Shown here one piece after another: positions 26,374 to 35,001 of a DNA stretch of 64,000 nt. Each line of letters opens with the position of its first letter. The stretch's first letter is position 1. Under the pieces are notes generated by a model. It saw only the letters and a list, made by a program, of their open reading frames with translations. It did no database searches and was not told where the DNA came from. The translations under genes and the position numbers were made by a program. Origin of the DNA: Flavimaribacter sediminis (GTDB taxonomy: Bacteria > Pseudomonadota > Alphaproteobacteria > Rhizobiales > Rhizobiaceae); the NCBI RefSeq assembly GCF_019492055.1, contig NZ_JAICBX010000004.1, forward strand, positions 548,029-612,028. The letters run 5' to 3'.

Positions 26374-28161
26374 TCAACCTGTGACTTCGAGAATCGGGCT
26401 TTCGAGCGGACCGTCCAGGGTAAGGTCGGAGAGGCCGAGGTCGGTCTGGTGCGGGCCGGCGTTGCAGGCAAGCGTTGCGCCGAAACAGGCCTTGAAGACA
26501 AGATAGGGTGGTTGCCATGCGACGACTTTGTCCATCGCCTGTTTGATCGCGGTGAAGCCCGCGCCGACATCGGCGATCGGCGCTTCGCTGACAAGGCCTG
26601 AAAGCGGCAGCGGCAGGCTGGCCAGAACCACGCCTCCCGAGACAACGGCCAGGCCGCCGCCCATGGCGCAGACGGTATTCGCCGCAAGCGCCATGTCCGC
26701 CTCGTTGCCTCCGAACACAGTCAGATTATGGCTGTCGTGGGAAACCGTCGTGCAGACAGCGCCGTCCCACGCGCCCCATTCCGTGAGATAGCCGACTTTC
26801 ATTTCGGCCGGTAGGCGTCCGTGACGATGACAAACGCCGATCAGGGTTGCGCCTTCAGGCGGAACAACATGGCCATCCCTGACCTCCGTTTCCGTTTCGC
26901 GCCAGCGCGTAAAGCGCGGCCGGTCGATAGTCGCTACACGCACGCGATTGCCGCGCGACTTTATTCTGAAATCATCCGGTTTGAATTGAGGCGCCTTGAC
27001 GGAGTTCTCAAGCAAATCGGTTTTGATCCGGTGAGGCGGCGAATTCAGTCGATTATTGCGGGCCACAACCTCGCCATTGCCGATCACAAAATCCGCCTTC
27101 AGTGACTGCAGGTTGTCGAAAGCCGCCAGATCGGCGCGGCGACCGGCTGCGATCAGGCCAAGATCGCTGCGCCCCAGGCGCATGGCGGCATTGAGCGTCG
27201 CCGCGCGGATCGCCCAAACAGGCGGCATGCCATACCGCACGAGCCTGCGGATCACATCGTCGAGACCGCCATTTCTGTCCAGATCGTCGGGAAAGACATC
27301 GTCGGTGCAAAGCGTTACGGTCGGCGGCAGATGCCCAATCCTGTTCAAAGCCTCGACGATCTCGGGAAGCAGGTGATCGTGCGAACCGCGGATCTCGATC
27401 GTCAATCCCGCGCGGAGTTTTTCAAGAAAGTCTTCTGCGGAGGTAAGTTCATGGTCCGACGTGACGCCGGCGGCCATGAAGGCGTTCAGATCCCGCCCGC
27501 TCAGGCCCCGCGCATGTCCGAACACCGGCTTTCGGCTCGCAAGTCCCGCCTGGACGATATCCGTCATCAGTGCGTCACGACTGACCACGCCGGCCATGTT
27601 CATCACTTCCGCAACGCCGCCGATCCCGGGATTGGCGAGCATCGCCTCCATCTCTGTTCCGCCGAACGCCGCGCCCGCGCATTCGAAACCCGGCGCGGAC
27701 GGAACACAGGACGGCGCCAGGACAATGAAGCGCATCGGCAGGCTGGACGTTGCTTCGACAGCCCAGTCGACGCCGGCGAGACCGTGGACATTACCGAACT
27801 CATGCGGGTCCCAGACAACCGTCGTCACCCCACGCGGCAGGATTGTTTCGGCGTAGGTCGCGGGCGTGATCATCGAGCTTTCGACATGCATATGGGCGTC
27901 GATCAGACCAGCCGTGAGGATCTTCCCCGTGGCGTCAATGACTTCTGCCGCGTCCGTTCTGCTTGCCGGCGCATGCACGCTGGCGATCATCGGACCTGTG
28001 ATGCCGATATCGGCCTTGCGGATTTCGCCGGTCGCGGAACTGAGCATGTCGCCATTGACGATCAAAAGATCGAAAGGCGCATCGCCGCGCGCCGCCGCCA
28101 CGGCGCGATCGCGCAGCGTTCTGTCGTTCAGATCATCCGGTTCGAGGGCGGCAGAAGTCAT
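26374..28161 (-). CDS. ade: Adenine deaminase
   Basis: Amidohydrolase-family enzyme of 595 aa that converts adenine to hypoxanthine and ammonia. It shows AGLIDAHMHVESSM with the metal HxH, GVTTVVWDPHEFGNVHG, VFGHARGLSGRDLNAF, DHELTSAEDF, LCTDDVFPDDL, and the C-terminal SHDSHNLTVFG domain of Ade. Start ATG at 28161 overlaps the nucleoside hydrolase stop by ATGA; extension beyond it has no support. Together they release adenine from nucleosides and deaminate it, feeding nitrogen. The stop lies 15 bp past the RT-associated stem. Confidence 0.93.
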   Translation of the reverse strand: MTSAALEPDDLNDRTLRDRAVAAARGDAPFDLLIVNGDMLSSATGEIRKADIGITGPMIASVHAPASRTDAAEVIDATGKILTAGLIDAHMHVESSMITPATYAETILPRGVTTVVWDPHEFGNVHGLAGVDWAVEATSSLPMRFIVLAPSCVPSAPGFECAGAAFGGTEMEAMLANPGIGGVAEVMNMAGVVSRDALMTDIVQAGLASRKPVFGHARGLSGRDLNAFMAAGVTSDHELTSAEDFLEKLRAGLTIEIRGSHDHLLPEIVEALNRIGHLPPTVTLCTDDVFPDDLDRNGGLDDVIRRLVRYGMPPVWAIRAATLNAAMRLGRSDLGLIAAGRRADLAAFDNLQSLKADFVIGNGEVVARNNRLNSPPHRIKTDLLENSVKAPQFKPDDFRIKSRGNRVRVATIDRPRFTRWRETETEVRDGHVVPPEGATLIGVCHRHGRLPAEMKVGYLTEWGAWDGAVCTTVSHDSHNLTVFGGNEADMALAANTVCAMGGGLAVVSGGVVLASLPLPLSGLVSEAPIADVGAGFTAIKQAMDKVVAWQPPYLVFKACFGATLACNAGPHQTDLGLSDLTLDGPLESPILEVTG

Positions 28162-29075
28162 TGTCGTGTGGCCTTTTCGAGGGCGTCGAGCGTCATGGAC
28201 CGGATGCGATCGGCGTCCGGTCGAACGGCGATCCTGGCGTTTGCGCCTGCTGAGGTGCGGCGGTCGACGACTGTCCGGCCGCGCGTCAGGCCGCCAGCCA
28301 ACTCTACGTCGATCCAAACCGCCTCGAGCGTCGCAACGCTGTCTTCGATTGCGATCGCCGCCGCGACGGGATCGTAGAGCGCCATGGCGGGACGGCCCCT
28401 TTGTATCGCGATATCGATGTAGCCGCCCAGGAGATCCTTCAGAACGGAAGTTTTCTCATCGCCTCCCGCGTCCAGGCGCGCAGCAAAATCAGGACCGACC
28501 AGCACCTGCCTGCAGCACTCCAGATCGACCATCCGCAGTTCGACGCCGCTTGCAAGAACGATGGCGACCGCCTCGGGATCGCTGAAGGCGTTGAACTCCG
28601 CCGAGGCGGTGTGGTTGCCCGGACCGGAGCCGCCGCCCATCCACAGGACATGGCTGATTTGCGGGGCAAGATCGGGGCGTGCCAGCAGCAGGATGGCGAT
28701 ATTGGTGAGCGGTCCGAGCGCAAGCACAGGTTCCGCATCATCAAGGCCTTCAAGCCATTTCGTCAGGCCGCTGAGGGCGGAGGGAATATCGGTGGTCGCA
28801 TTCTTCGGAAGCCGCTTGCCGAGCGTCGGCATGCCGGTCGGGCCGAGGATCCGTTCAGCAGTCTCGACAGATCCGAGGATCGAACGGGAAGCGCCTGCAA
28901 ACAGAGGCATGGTCCAGCCAAGGAAGCTTGAGGCGTCAAATGCGTTGCGGACGACCTGTTCCAGCCTCGTATTTCCATAGACAAGGGAAACGCCTGCGAT
29001 GTCGACCAGCGACTGCTCCACCATCATCACGGCGAGCATGTCGTCGAATCCCATATCCGTATCGATCCAGATCAA
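28158..29075 (-). CDS. Nucleoside hydrolase (IU-NH family)
   Basis: Calcium-dependent N-ribohydrolase of 305 aa that splits ribonucleosides to base and ribose. The N-terminal metal site is DTDMGFDDMLA (residues 5-15), with VLALGPLTNIAI and the C-terminal Asp in a YDPVAA segment. The start codon is TTG at 29075. It is translationally coupled to adenine deaminase, which suggests that adenosine is among the substrates, though IU-type enzymes usually favour inosine and uridine. Confidence 0.9.
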   Translation of the reverse strand: MIWIDTDMGFDDMLAVMMVEQSLVDIAGVSLVYGNTRLEQVVRNAFDASSFLGWTMPLFAGASRSILGSVETAERILGPTGMPTLGKRLPKNATTDIPSALSGLTKWLEGLDDAEPVLALGPLTNIAILLLARPDLAPQISHVLWMGGGSGPGNHTASAEFNAFSDPEAVAIVLASGVELRMVDLECCRQVLVGPDFAARLDAGGDEKTSVLKDLLGGYIDIAIQRGRPAMALYDPVAAAIAIEDSVATLEAVWIDVELAGGLTRGRTVVDRRTSAGANARIAVRPDADRIRSMTLDALEKATRQ

Positions 29076-29150
29076 ATGTTGTGTCCAGTTGGGCGTCGCT
29101 TCAACGTCGAATTCATAGCAGAATTAGGGTCAGGCGAAAGCGCCGGATGC

Positions 29151-29327
29151 TCAGGCGGGTGGATCAATCGCCGCCATGTCGACGCCGAGAAAATACGGCC
29201 AGACGATCAGCGCGAGCACGCCGCGCCAAAAACCAAGGTCGAGATAGCCGATGGTGAAAAGCCAGCCCGCCAACCAGATCAGGCCGAGACCGCCGTGCTG
29301 TTCAATACGGATTCGCTGCTTGTCCAT
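29151..29327 (-). CDS. Small membrane protein, unknown
   Basis: A 58-aa protein with a charged N-terminus (MDKQRIRIEQHGG) and two hydrophobic stretches (about 15-29 and 31-50), suggesting a small inner-membrane hairpin. Start at 29327 follows AGGAA; an ATG six codons upstream at 29345 is an alternative. It resembles small TM2-like hypothetical proteins common in alphaproteobacteria. It precedes the nucleoside hydrolase gene by 75 bp on the same strand. Function unknown. Confidence 0.6.
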   Translation of the reverse strand: MDKQRIRIEQHGGLGLIWLAGWLFTIGYLDLGFWRGVLALIVWPYFLGVDMAAIDPPA

Positions 29328-29345
29328 GGATAGGTTCCTGTTCAT

Positions 29346-29796
29346 GTAGTCCGCTGGTTGGAAGGGTACATGAGCCGGAATCGGGGGCCAAGCATCGGGC
29401 TGGGAACACGATTGGAACAAAAGAAGAACAGATTGCTGATTTTTACTCTGATCTGTGCTATAAAAGCGCATTGAAATCCACCTGCCGTCGAGCGCGGGGG
29501 GCCGGAAAACGCAGATTCCCGAAACAAAGCCAGATTGAAGAAAAGGCAATTTCCCGAAACAAAGCCAGATTTGATTGACTGCCGCAGAACCGCTCTGAAT
29601 TGCCGCAGTTACCGAATTCCCGAAACGAAGCCAAACGTGTGAAAAGGCGAATTCCCGAAACGAACCCGGTTTACCGAAACAAACCCAAACGGCCCGAGAC
29701 CTCATTTCCCGAAACGAAGCCAGATTTGCAACGGAATTTGTCGAATTGAAAATATATAAGTAATAACAGCAATTTAGAAGAGAATGTTAGATCAAT
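29346..29796. other. 451-bp AT-richer intergenic region
   Basis: No gene is called here. The left part (29346-29515) shows no recognised motif. The centre holds the CCGAAAC repeat array (29516-29726), and the right 70 bp are strongly AT-rich. A long minus-strand open frame crosses the array but its product merely repeats the array in translation. Confidence 0.7.
29516..29726. repeat. Six degenerate copies of a 21-bp CCGAAAC repeat
   Basis: Consensus TTCCCGAAACRAAGCCARAYT. Copies begin at 29516, 29551, 29617, 29652, 29671 and 29706. Spacing is 35, 66, 35, 19 and 35 bp, so a 35-bp period dominates; two of the spacers share GAAAAGGCR before the next copy, and TGCCGCAG occurs twice in the 66-bp gap. 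Copies are all in the same orientation. A further copy in the opposite orientation lies at 63785-63803. Function unknown. Confidence 0.8.
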
Positions 29797-30822
29797 TCAC
29801 TTATAGGCGATGGCTGCGCTGGAAGGTCCGACAAGCGGGATGACCTCGAAACGCCTGAACCCGGCTTCGCCGCACCACGCGCGAAATTCGGCGCCGGTGA
29901 AGTCGAAAGCCCGGTCGCCGAATTCCATCAGCATGGTCAGCGACATGAAGAGACCGAAGGTGTTTTCGCGGCGCGCGTCGTCGATGAGGGCCTCGACGGC
30001 GATAAAAACGCCGCCTTCGGGAAGCGCGTCATAGGCCTTCTTCACCAGAGCCTTTTTTTGTTCGAGGTTCCAGTCGTGCAGGATCATGCCCATCGTTATG
30101 ATATCGGCCGGCGGCAGAGGGTCGGCAAAGAAGTCGCCGGAAACGGCTTCGATTCGGTCCGAAAGGCCGTCTGCCGCGATCTTCTTCCTTGCGATCTCAG
30201 TCACATTGGGCAGGTCGAAGCTCGTGCATGAGATGTGGGGATGCTTTGCGGCGACACATCGCGACAGCAACCCGTCAGCACCGCCAATGTCCGAAAGGGT
30301 TTTATAATATTCAAACGGAAAAACCTCCGCGAGTTTCTCGAAATTGTGGCGGGACGAGCCGTTCATCGCATCCATGAAGGCTTCGAGCCGGGCCGGTTCG
30401 GAATAGAGCGTCTGGAAGAAAGGCGTGCCAGCCGCTTTCGATTCGTTCTGCGGTTCGCCGGTCTTGAAGGCCTCTCCGATATCGGCCCAGAAACGGTAGT
30501 TGCGCGCTTCCCACAGTTCGAGAATGCCGCCCATATAGTCCGGCTTGTTCCGGTCGAGATAGGCGCCGGTGGTCGTCGTGTTGCAGTAACGCGCGTCCGG
30601 TCCGTCTCCGTCCCGTCCGAGCATTTCGACGGAAACAAGCAGGTCGAGGAAGTCCATGGCGGGTCGCCGGCGCAGGCCGTATTCCGCCATGATCTCGTCA
30701 AGGGTCATCGGGTTTTCGGCGAGCCGCGTGTAGAGCCCGAGGCCGACGGCGGTCAGCAGCGCCTTGGACACGCCGTAGCCGATGGCGACGCGCATGATGT
30801 GGTCGGGCCCGGCGTTTGTCAT
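29797..30822 (-). CDS. SAM-dependent O-methyltransferase (Methyltransf_2 family)
   Basis: Protein of 341 aa with an N-terminal dimerisation winged helix (about 1-100) and a Rossmann SAM domain: TLSDIGGADGLLSRCVA is the motif I glycine loop, followed by ISCTSFDLPNV, SGDFFADPLPPADIITMGMILHDWNLEQKKALVKKAY and PEGGVFIAVEALIDD. The HDW histidine is the general base typical of hydroxyindole/caffeate-type O-methyltransferases; bacterial members act on carotenoid, bacteriochlorophyll or phenolic compounds. It stands alone, divergent from the BMP operon, so the substrate is unknown. Confidence 0.87.
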   Translation of the reverse strand: MTNAGPDHIMRVAIGYGVSKALLTAVGLGLYTRLAENPMTLDEIMAEYGLRRRPAMDFLDLLVSVEMLGRDGDGPDARYCNTTTTGAYLDRNKPDYMGGILELWEARNYRFWADIGEAFKTGEPQNESKAAGTPFFQTLYSEPARLEAFMDAMNGSSRHNFEKLAEVFPFEYYKTLSDIGGADGLLSRCVAAKHPHISCTSFDLPNVTEIARKKIAADGLSDRIEAVSGDFFADPLPPADIITMGMILHDWNLEQKKALVKKAYDALPEGGVFIAVEALIDDARRENTFGLFMSLTMLMEFGDRAFDFTGAEFRAWCGEAGFRRFEVIPLVGPSSAAIAYK

Positions 30823-31059
30823 GCATTCTCCTCCGCATTTTCGGAGAGATCATGCCACAATGACGTGGGGTGCGGCTAGTATCACACGAATAAAGAGCAT
30901 TTCTTATGCTGCAGTTTTTGCAGCGCTGTGCCAAAAATTGAGCACAAGACAGAAGCGGTAGCGCGTCATACCATCTTCGGGATGCCGATCATCGGGGCTG
31001 AGGCGGCAGAAGAGACCGGCCTTATTGCCGGTTGGAAATTTCAGAGGTGGATTGCGAAT

Positions 31060-32187
31060 ATGGCTATCATCAAGAACACATCGCGTCGTGACTTTCTCAA
31101 ATCGACCGCAGGCTTGGCCGGTCTTGCGACGCTCGGCGCCTCATTGCCGCTGACGTCTGCGCGCGCCGCGGACCTGACGGTCGGCTTCATCTATGTCGGA
31201 CCGAAAGACGACTTCGGCTACAACCAGGCGCACGCCGAAGGGGCTGCGGTGGTCAAGGGCATCGAAGGGGTGACGATCGTTGAAGAGGAAAACGTCGCCG
31301 AGACCGTGGACGTCCAGAAGTCCATGGAGAGCATGATCAATTTTGACGGAGCGTCGCTGCTGTTTCCGACGTCCTTCGGTTATTTTGATCCGCATATCCT
31401 GACGCTTGCGCCGGACAATCCGGACGTCCGCTTTGAGCATTGCGGCGGTCTGTGGAGCGCTGACAAGCATCCGGCCAATGCAGGATCCTATTTCGGTTAT
31501 ATCGGCATGGGCCAGTTCCTGAACGGCATCGCCGCCGGGCACGCCACGAAGACGAAAAAGATCGGCTTCGTCGCTGCAAAGCCAATCCCGCAGGTTCTTA
31601 TCAACATCAATTCCTTCCTGCTGGGCGCGCGCTCGGTCGATCCGGAAATCACCTGCCAGGTGATCTTCACCGGCGAATGGTCGCTCGCCGTCAAGGAAGC
31701 CGAGGCGGTGAACGCCCTCGCTGACCAGGGTGTCGACGTCATTACCTGTCACGTTGACGGTCCGAAGGTTGTCATGGAAACGGCGGCTGGCCGCGACGCT
31801 TTCGTTTGCGGTTACCACGCAAACCAGCAACCGCTCGCCGGGGACAAATACCTCACGGGCGCCGAATGGGCCTGGGGCAACGTCTATACGGACATGATCA
31901 ACAAGACGCTGGCTGGCGAAAAGATCGACAATTTCGTTCGCGGCGGACTGGCCGAAGGCTTCATCAAGATGAGTCCGCTCGGGCCGGCGGTGTCGGATGC
32001 GGCCCGCAACCAGTTCGAGGCGACGAAGGCAGAGATCCTCAAGGGCGACTACGCCGTCATCAAGGGTCCGATGAAGGACAACAAGGGCAACGTAATCGCC
32101 ACGGAAGGCCAGAGCTTCGCCGAGACGGATGTCGAGCTGGAGAGCATGGATTACCTGGTCGAAGGGGTGGTCGGCTCCACAAGCTGA
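31060..32187 (+). CDS. BMP family ABC transporter substrate-binding protein, Tat signal
   Basis: Periplasmic lipoprotein-family binding protein of 375 aa with a twin-arginine signal (SRRDFLKSTAG, cleavage after about SARA). The BMP fold shows GFIYVGPKDDFGYNQAHAEG near the mature N-terminus. Classic members bind nucleosides or autoinducer-2-like sugars, but this one heads an operon with biuret and allophanate hydrolases, so biuret, triuret or a related ureide is the likely ligand. Start at 31060 is supported by AGAGGTGG upstream; a frame to 30928 lacks the Tat start. Confidence 0.9.
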   Translation: MAIIKNTSRRDFLKSTAGLAGLATLGASLPLTSARAADLTVGFIYVGPKDDFGYNQAHAEGAAVVKGIEGVTIVEEENVAETVDVQKSMESMINFDGASLLFPTSFGYFDPHILTLAPDNPDVRFEHCGGLWSADKHPANAGSYFGYIGMGQFLNGIAAGHATKTKKIGFVAAKPIPQVLININSFLLGARSVDPEITCQVIFTGEWSLAVKEAEAVNALADQGVDVITCHVDGPKVVMETAAGRDAFVCGYHANQQPLAGDKYLTGAEWAWGNVYTDMINKTLAGEKIDNFVRGGLAEGFIKMSPLGPAVSDAARNQFEATKAEILKGDYAVIKGPMKDNKGNVIATEGQSFAETDVELESMDYLVEGVVGSTS

Positions 32188-32202
32188 GCATTCCCGCGGT
32201 CT

Positions 32203-32223
32203 GGCCCGGCCGATGGCCGGGCC
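32203..32223 (+). terminator. Intercistronic hairpin behind the BMP gene
   Basis: Perfect 9-bp stem GGCCCGGCC/GGCCGGGCC with a 3-nt GAT loop, 15 bp after the binding-protein stop and 21 bp before the permease start. It is probably an mRNA stabiliser giving more binding protein than permease. Confidence 0.6.
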
Positions 32224-32244
32224 TACTGTTGAAGGAGACCATCA

Positions 32245-33354
32245 ATGAGCGTCGATCTGGCATCGGGCGCGGGATCGGAAACAGCGGTTCGCGAGTGGCT
32301 GGAGAAGGCCGCTCGTAACGCGGAAGGTTTCGTCATCCCCGTTGGCGCGCTGGTGGCGGGCCTCGCGGTATTCGGACTGTTTCTTCTGTTTCTCGGCAAG
32401 TCGCCCTTCGACTTCTACGCGTTGGTGTACAAGGCCGGTTTCGGCACCGCATTCTCATGGGAGAATACGCTGTCGCGCACTGCGCCTCTGCTGCTGGCGG
32501 CCCTGTGCGTTGCGCTGCCGGCCCGACTCGGACTTGTCGTCATTGGTGGAGAGGGGGCGATCGTGCTGGGAGGCGTCGCGGCAGGCGCATTCGCGATGTT
32601 CGCGCCGGGTTTGCCCGGCCCGGCCGGCATGGCGGGCATGGCGCTCTTCGCGGCTTGCGCCGGCGGGATCTGGATTGGTCTCGTCGGCGCGCTTCGCCAT
32701 TTGCGCGGCGTCAACGAAACCATATCCAGCCTTCTGATGGCCTATATCGCCATCGCCATCATGAACCATCTGGTCGAGGGCCCGTTCCGCGATCCCGCCA
32801 GTCTCAACAAACCGTCGACAGCGCCGCTCGCAGAAAGCTGGCGGATCGGATCGATGCCGGGTTTCGACGTGCATTGGGGACTGGCCGTCGGCGTCGTCGC
32901 ATGCATTGTGTCCTGGGTTCTGATCGAGCGCACGAGCTGGGGTTTCGCCGCGAGAATCGCAGGCGGCAATGTGCGCGCTGCGCAAATTCAGGGCCTGCCC
33001 GTTGGGTGGTTGATCATCGGCTTTACAGCGCTTGGCGGCGCTTTCGCCGGGATCGCCGGCATGATCGAAGTCGCCGCTGTCCATGGCTCGGCCAACGGCT
33101 CACTGGCCGCCGGCTACGGCTATACCGGCATTCTGATCGCCTTTCTCGCCCGGCACAATCCGCTCGCCATCATCCCGGTCGCCATTCTGCTCGCCGGTTT
33201 CGAGGCCTCGAGCGGTCTGGTGCAACGTCGAATGGATCTGCCTGACGCCACCGTGCTCGTGTTGCAGGGCTTTGTATTCGTCGCGATCCTGCTCAGCGAT
33301 GCGCTCTATGGCCGCTTCAAGCTGTTTCAACCTGAATTGTGGAGGCGCGCATGA
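32245..33354 (+). CDS. ABC transporter permease, YufP/nucleoside type
   Basis: Inner-membrane permease of 369 aa (BPD_transp_2 family) with about eight to ten membrane segments. It carries the family segment GGEGAIVLGGVAAG and a motif similar to GGNVRAAQIQGLP that contacts the ATPase. Ribosome site AAGGAG lies before the ATG. The stop overlaps the next permease start (ATGA). Confidence 0.9.
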   Translation: MSVDLASGAGSETAVREWLEKAARNAEGFVIPVGALVAGLAVFGLFLLFLGKSPFDFYALVYKAGFGTAFSWENTLSRTAPLLLAALCVALPARLGLVVIGGEGAIVLGGVAAGAFAMFAPGLPGPAGMAGMALFAACAGGIWIGLVGALRHLRGVNETISSLLMAYIAIAIMNHLVEGPFRDPASLNKPSTAPLAESWRIGSMPGFDVHWGLAVGVVACIVSWVLIERTSWGFAARIAGGNVRAAQIQGLPVGWLIIGFTALGGAFAGIAGMIEVAAVHGSANGSLAAGYGYTGILIAFLARHNPLAIIPVAILLAGFEASSGLVQRRMDLPDATVLVLQGFVFVAILLSDALYGRFKLFQPELWRRA

Positions 33355-34277
33355 ACGAGACCGATATCGGCCTTTGGGGCGTACCGCTCGCCATTCTCGG
33401 CGGCGCCATTCGGGTTTCCACGCCTTTCCTTCTGGTAAGCGTCGGAGAGTGTCTGACGGAACGATCGGGCCGCATCAATCTCGGGCTCGAGGGCACGCTG
33501 GTCTTCGGCGCGATGAGCGGATACGCCATCGCGTACCAAACAGGCTCGCCCTGGCTCGGCGTCATCGCCGCGGCGATTGCCGGCGCCGCCTTCGGCCTTG
33601 CCCATGGCTGGATGTGCAAGCTTCCCAGAGTTAATGACATCGCCATCGGCATCTCCCTGATGATCCTTGGCATGGGGCTCGCCTTCTTCTTCGGCAAACC
33701 GTACATCCAGCCGGTGGCCCCGGATCTGCCCTCCATACCTTTCGGCTGGTGGTCCGACCTTCCGCAGGTGCAGGCGGCTCTCAGGATCAACGTCCTGTTC
33801 CTGCTTGCGATCATCGTCGCAATCCTGATGGCGCGCATGTTCCGCTCCACGCGCATCGGTCTCATGGTTCGCGTCGTCGGCGACAGCACCGACGCCGCGC
33901 GCGCACTCGGTTTCCATCCTGACCGAGTGCGCCTTTATTCAACTGCCGTTGGCGGCGCGCTAGCCGGCGTCGGCGGCGCCTATCTGTCGCTTTATTATCC
34001 GGGAAGCTGGAACGAGGGGATTTCATCCGGCCAGGGCTTGATGGCCGTGGCGCTGGTGATATTCGCCCGCTGGAACCCGGTAAGCTGCATATGGGCGGCG
34101 CTGCTGTTCGGTGGGGCAGGGGCGCTCGGCCCGGCTTTACAGTCCATCGGCGTCACGCAGGGCTATTATCTGTTCTACGCCGCGCCCTACGTCCTGACGC
34201 TGGGCGTCCTGATCGCAACCAGTTCGACAACGCGGGACATGGCGGGCGCACCCGGCGCACTCTCGATAACGAAGTAG
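33351..34277 (+). CDS. ABC transporter permease, YufQ/nucleoside type
   Basis: Second permease, 308 aa from the ATG at 33351, which overlaps the previous stop and follows GGAGG. Family segments ERSGRINLGLEGTLVFGAM and VVGDSTDAARALGFHPDRV are clear. It forms the heterodimeric channel with the preceding subunit, served by the ATPase at 34998. Confidence 0.9.
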   Translation: MNETDIGLWGVPLAILGGAIRVSTPFLLVSVGECLTERSGRINLGLEGTLVFGAMSGYAIAYQTGSPWLGVIAAAIAGAAFGLAHGWMCKLPRVNDIAIGISLMILGMGLAFFFGKPYIQPVAPDLPSIPFGWWSDLPQVQAALRINVLFLLAIIVAILMARMFRSTRIGLMVRVVGDSTDAARALGFHPDRVRLYSTAVGGALAGVGGAYLSLYYPGSWNEGISSGQGLMAVALVIFARWNPVSCIWAALLFGGAGALGPALQSIGVTQGYYLFYAAPYVLTLGVLIATSSTTRDMAGAPGALSITK

Positions 34278-34323
34278 GAAGCGATATGAAAGAAACATGT
34301 CTGTCGACCAAGGAGCTGCGTAA

Positions 34324-35001
34324 ATGACCATTATCGCATCCGACCCTTATGACTGGCCTCATCATGGCGATATGCGCCCTGAAAACACGACGCTGATCGT
34401 TATCGACATGCAGAAGGATTTCTGCGGCGTGGGCGGCTATGTCGACCGGATGGGCTATGACCTCAGTCTCACGCGTGCGCCGATCGAGCCGATCAGGAAG
34501 GTGCTCGAGGCGATGCGCAGGAGGGGCTATCACATCATGCACACGCGTGAGGGGCACCGGCCGGATCTCGCCGACCTGCCGCATAACAAGCGATGGCGGT
34601 CCCGTCAGATAGGCGCGGGCATCGGCGATGAGGGACCTTTCGGAAAAATTCTCGTGCGCGGCGAACCGGGCTGGGAAATCATCGAGGAACTCACCCCGCA
34701 ACATGGCGAGCCGATCATCGACAAGCCGGGCAAGGGCAGTTTCTACGCGACGGATCTCGAATTGCTTTTGCGTACGCGCGGCATTCACAACATCGTTCTG
34801 ACCGGCGTGACGACGGATGTGTGCGTCCACACCACGATGAGAGAGGCCAACGATCGCGGCTTCGAATGCCTGCTTCTTGAAGACTGTTGCGCCGCGACGG
34901 ACAGGGGTAATCACGATGCGGCGGTGAAGATGATCAAGATGCAGGGCGGTGTCTTCGGATCCGTCAGCAATTCCGAAGCCTTCGTTGAATCACTGCCATG
35001 A
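34324..35001 (+). CDS. biuH: Biuret amidohydrolase (isochorismatase-like hydrolase)
   Basis: Cysteine hydrolase of 225 aa that converts biuret to allophanate and ammonia. The catalytic Asp, Lys and Cys are D28, K134 and C167, and Q207 is also present; these correspond at a constant offset of 8 to D36, K142, C175 and Q215 which I recall for BiuH of Rhizobium leguminosarum. Overall the sequence also matches it closely ([44 protein letters not shown]). It is embedded in the BMP importer operon, with allophanate hydrolase encoded convergently. Confidence 0.9.
   Translation: MTIIASDPYDWPHHGDMRPENTTLIVIDMQKDFCGVGGYVDRMGYDLSLTRAPIEPIRKVLEAMRRRGYHIMHTREGHRPDLADLPHNKRWRSRQIGAGIGDEGPFGKILVRGEPGWEIIEELTPQHGEPIIDKPGKGSFYATDLELLLRTRGIHNIVLTGVTTDVCVHTTMREANDRGFECLLLEDCCAATDRGNHDAAVKMIKMQGGVFGSVSNSEAFVESLP

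Noticed and set aside
29151..29705. 184-residue minus-strand protein
   Set aside because: The upstream two thirds are a translation of the CCGAAAC repeat array; only the last 58 codons look like a gene.
29516..29726. CRISPR array
   Set aside because: Repeats are degenerate, spacers are mostly 14 nt or absent, the spacing is irregular (35, 66, 35, 19, 35) and there are no cas genes.
30905..30945. Minus-strand sigma-54-like promoter before the O-methyltransferase gene
   Set aside because: TTGGCAC and TGCAA are present but only 9 bp separate GG from GC; sigma-54 needs 10.
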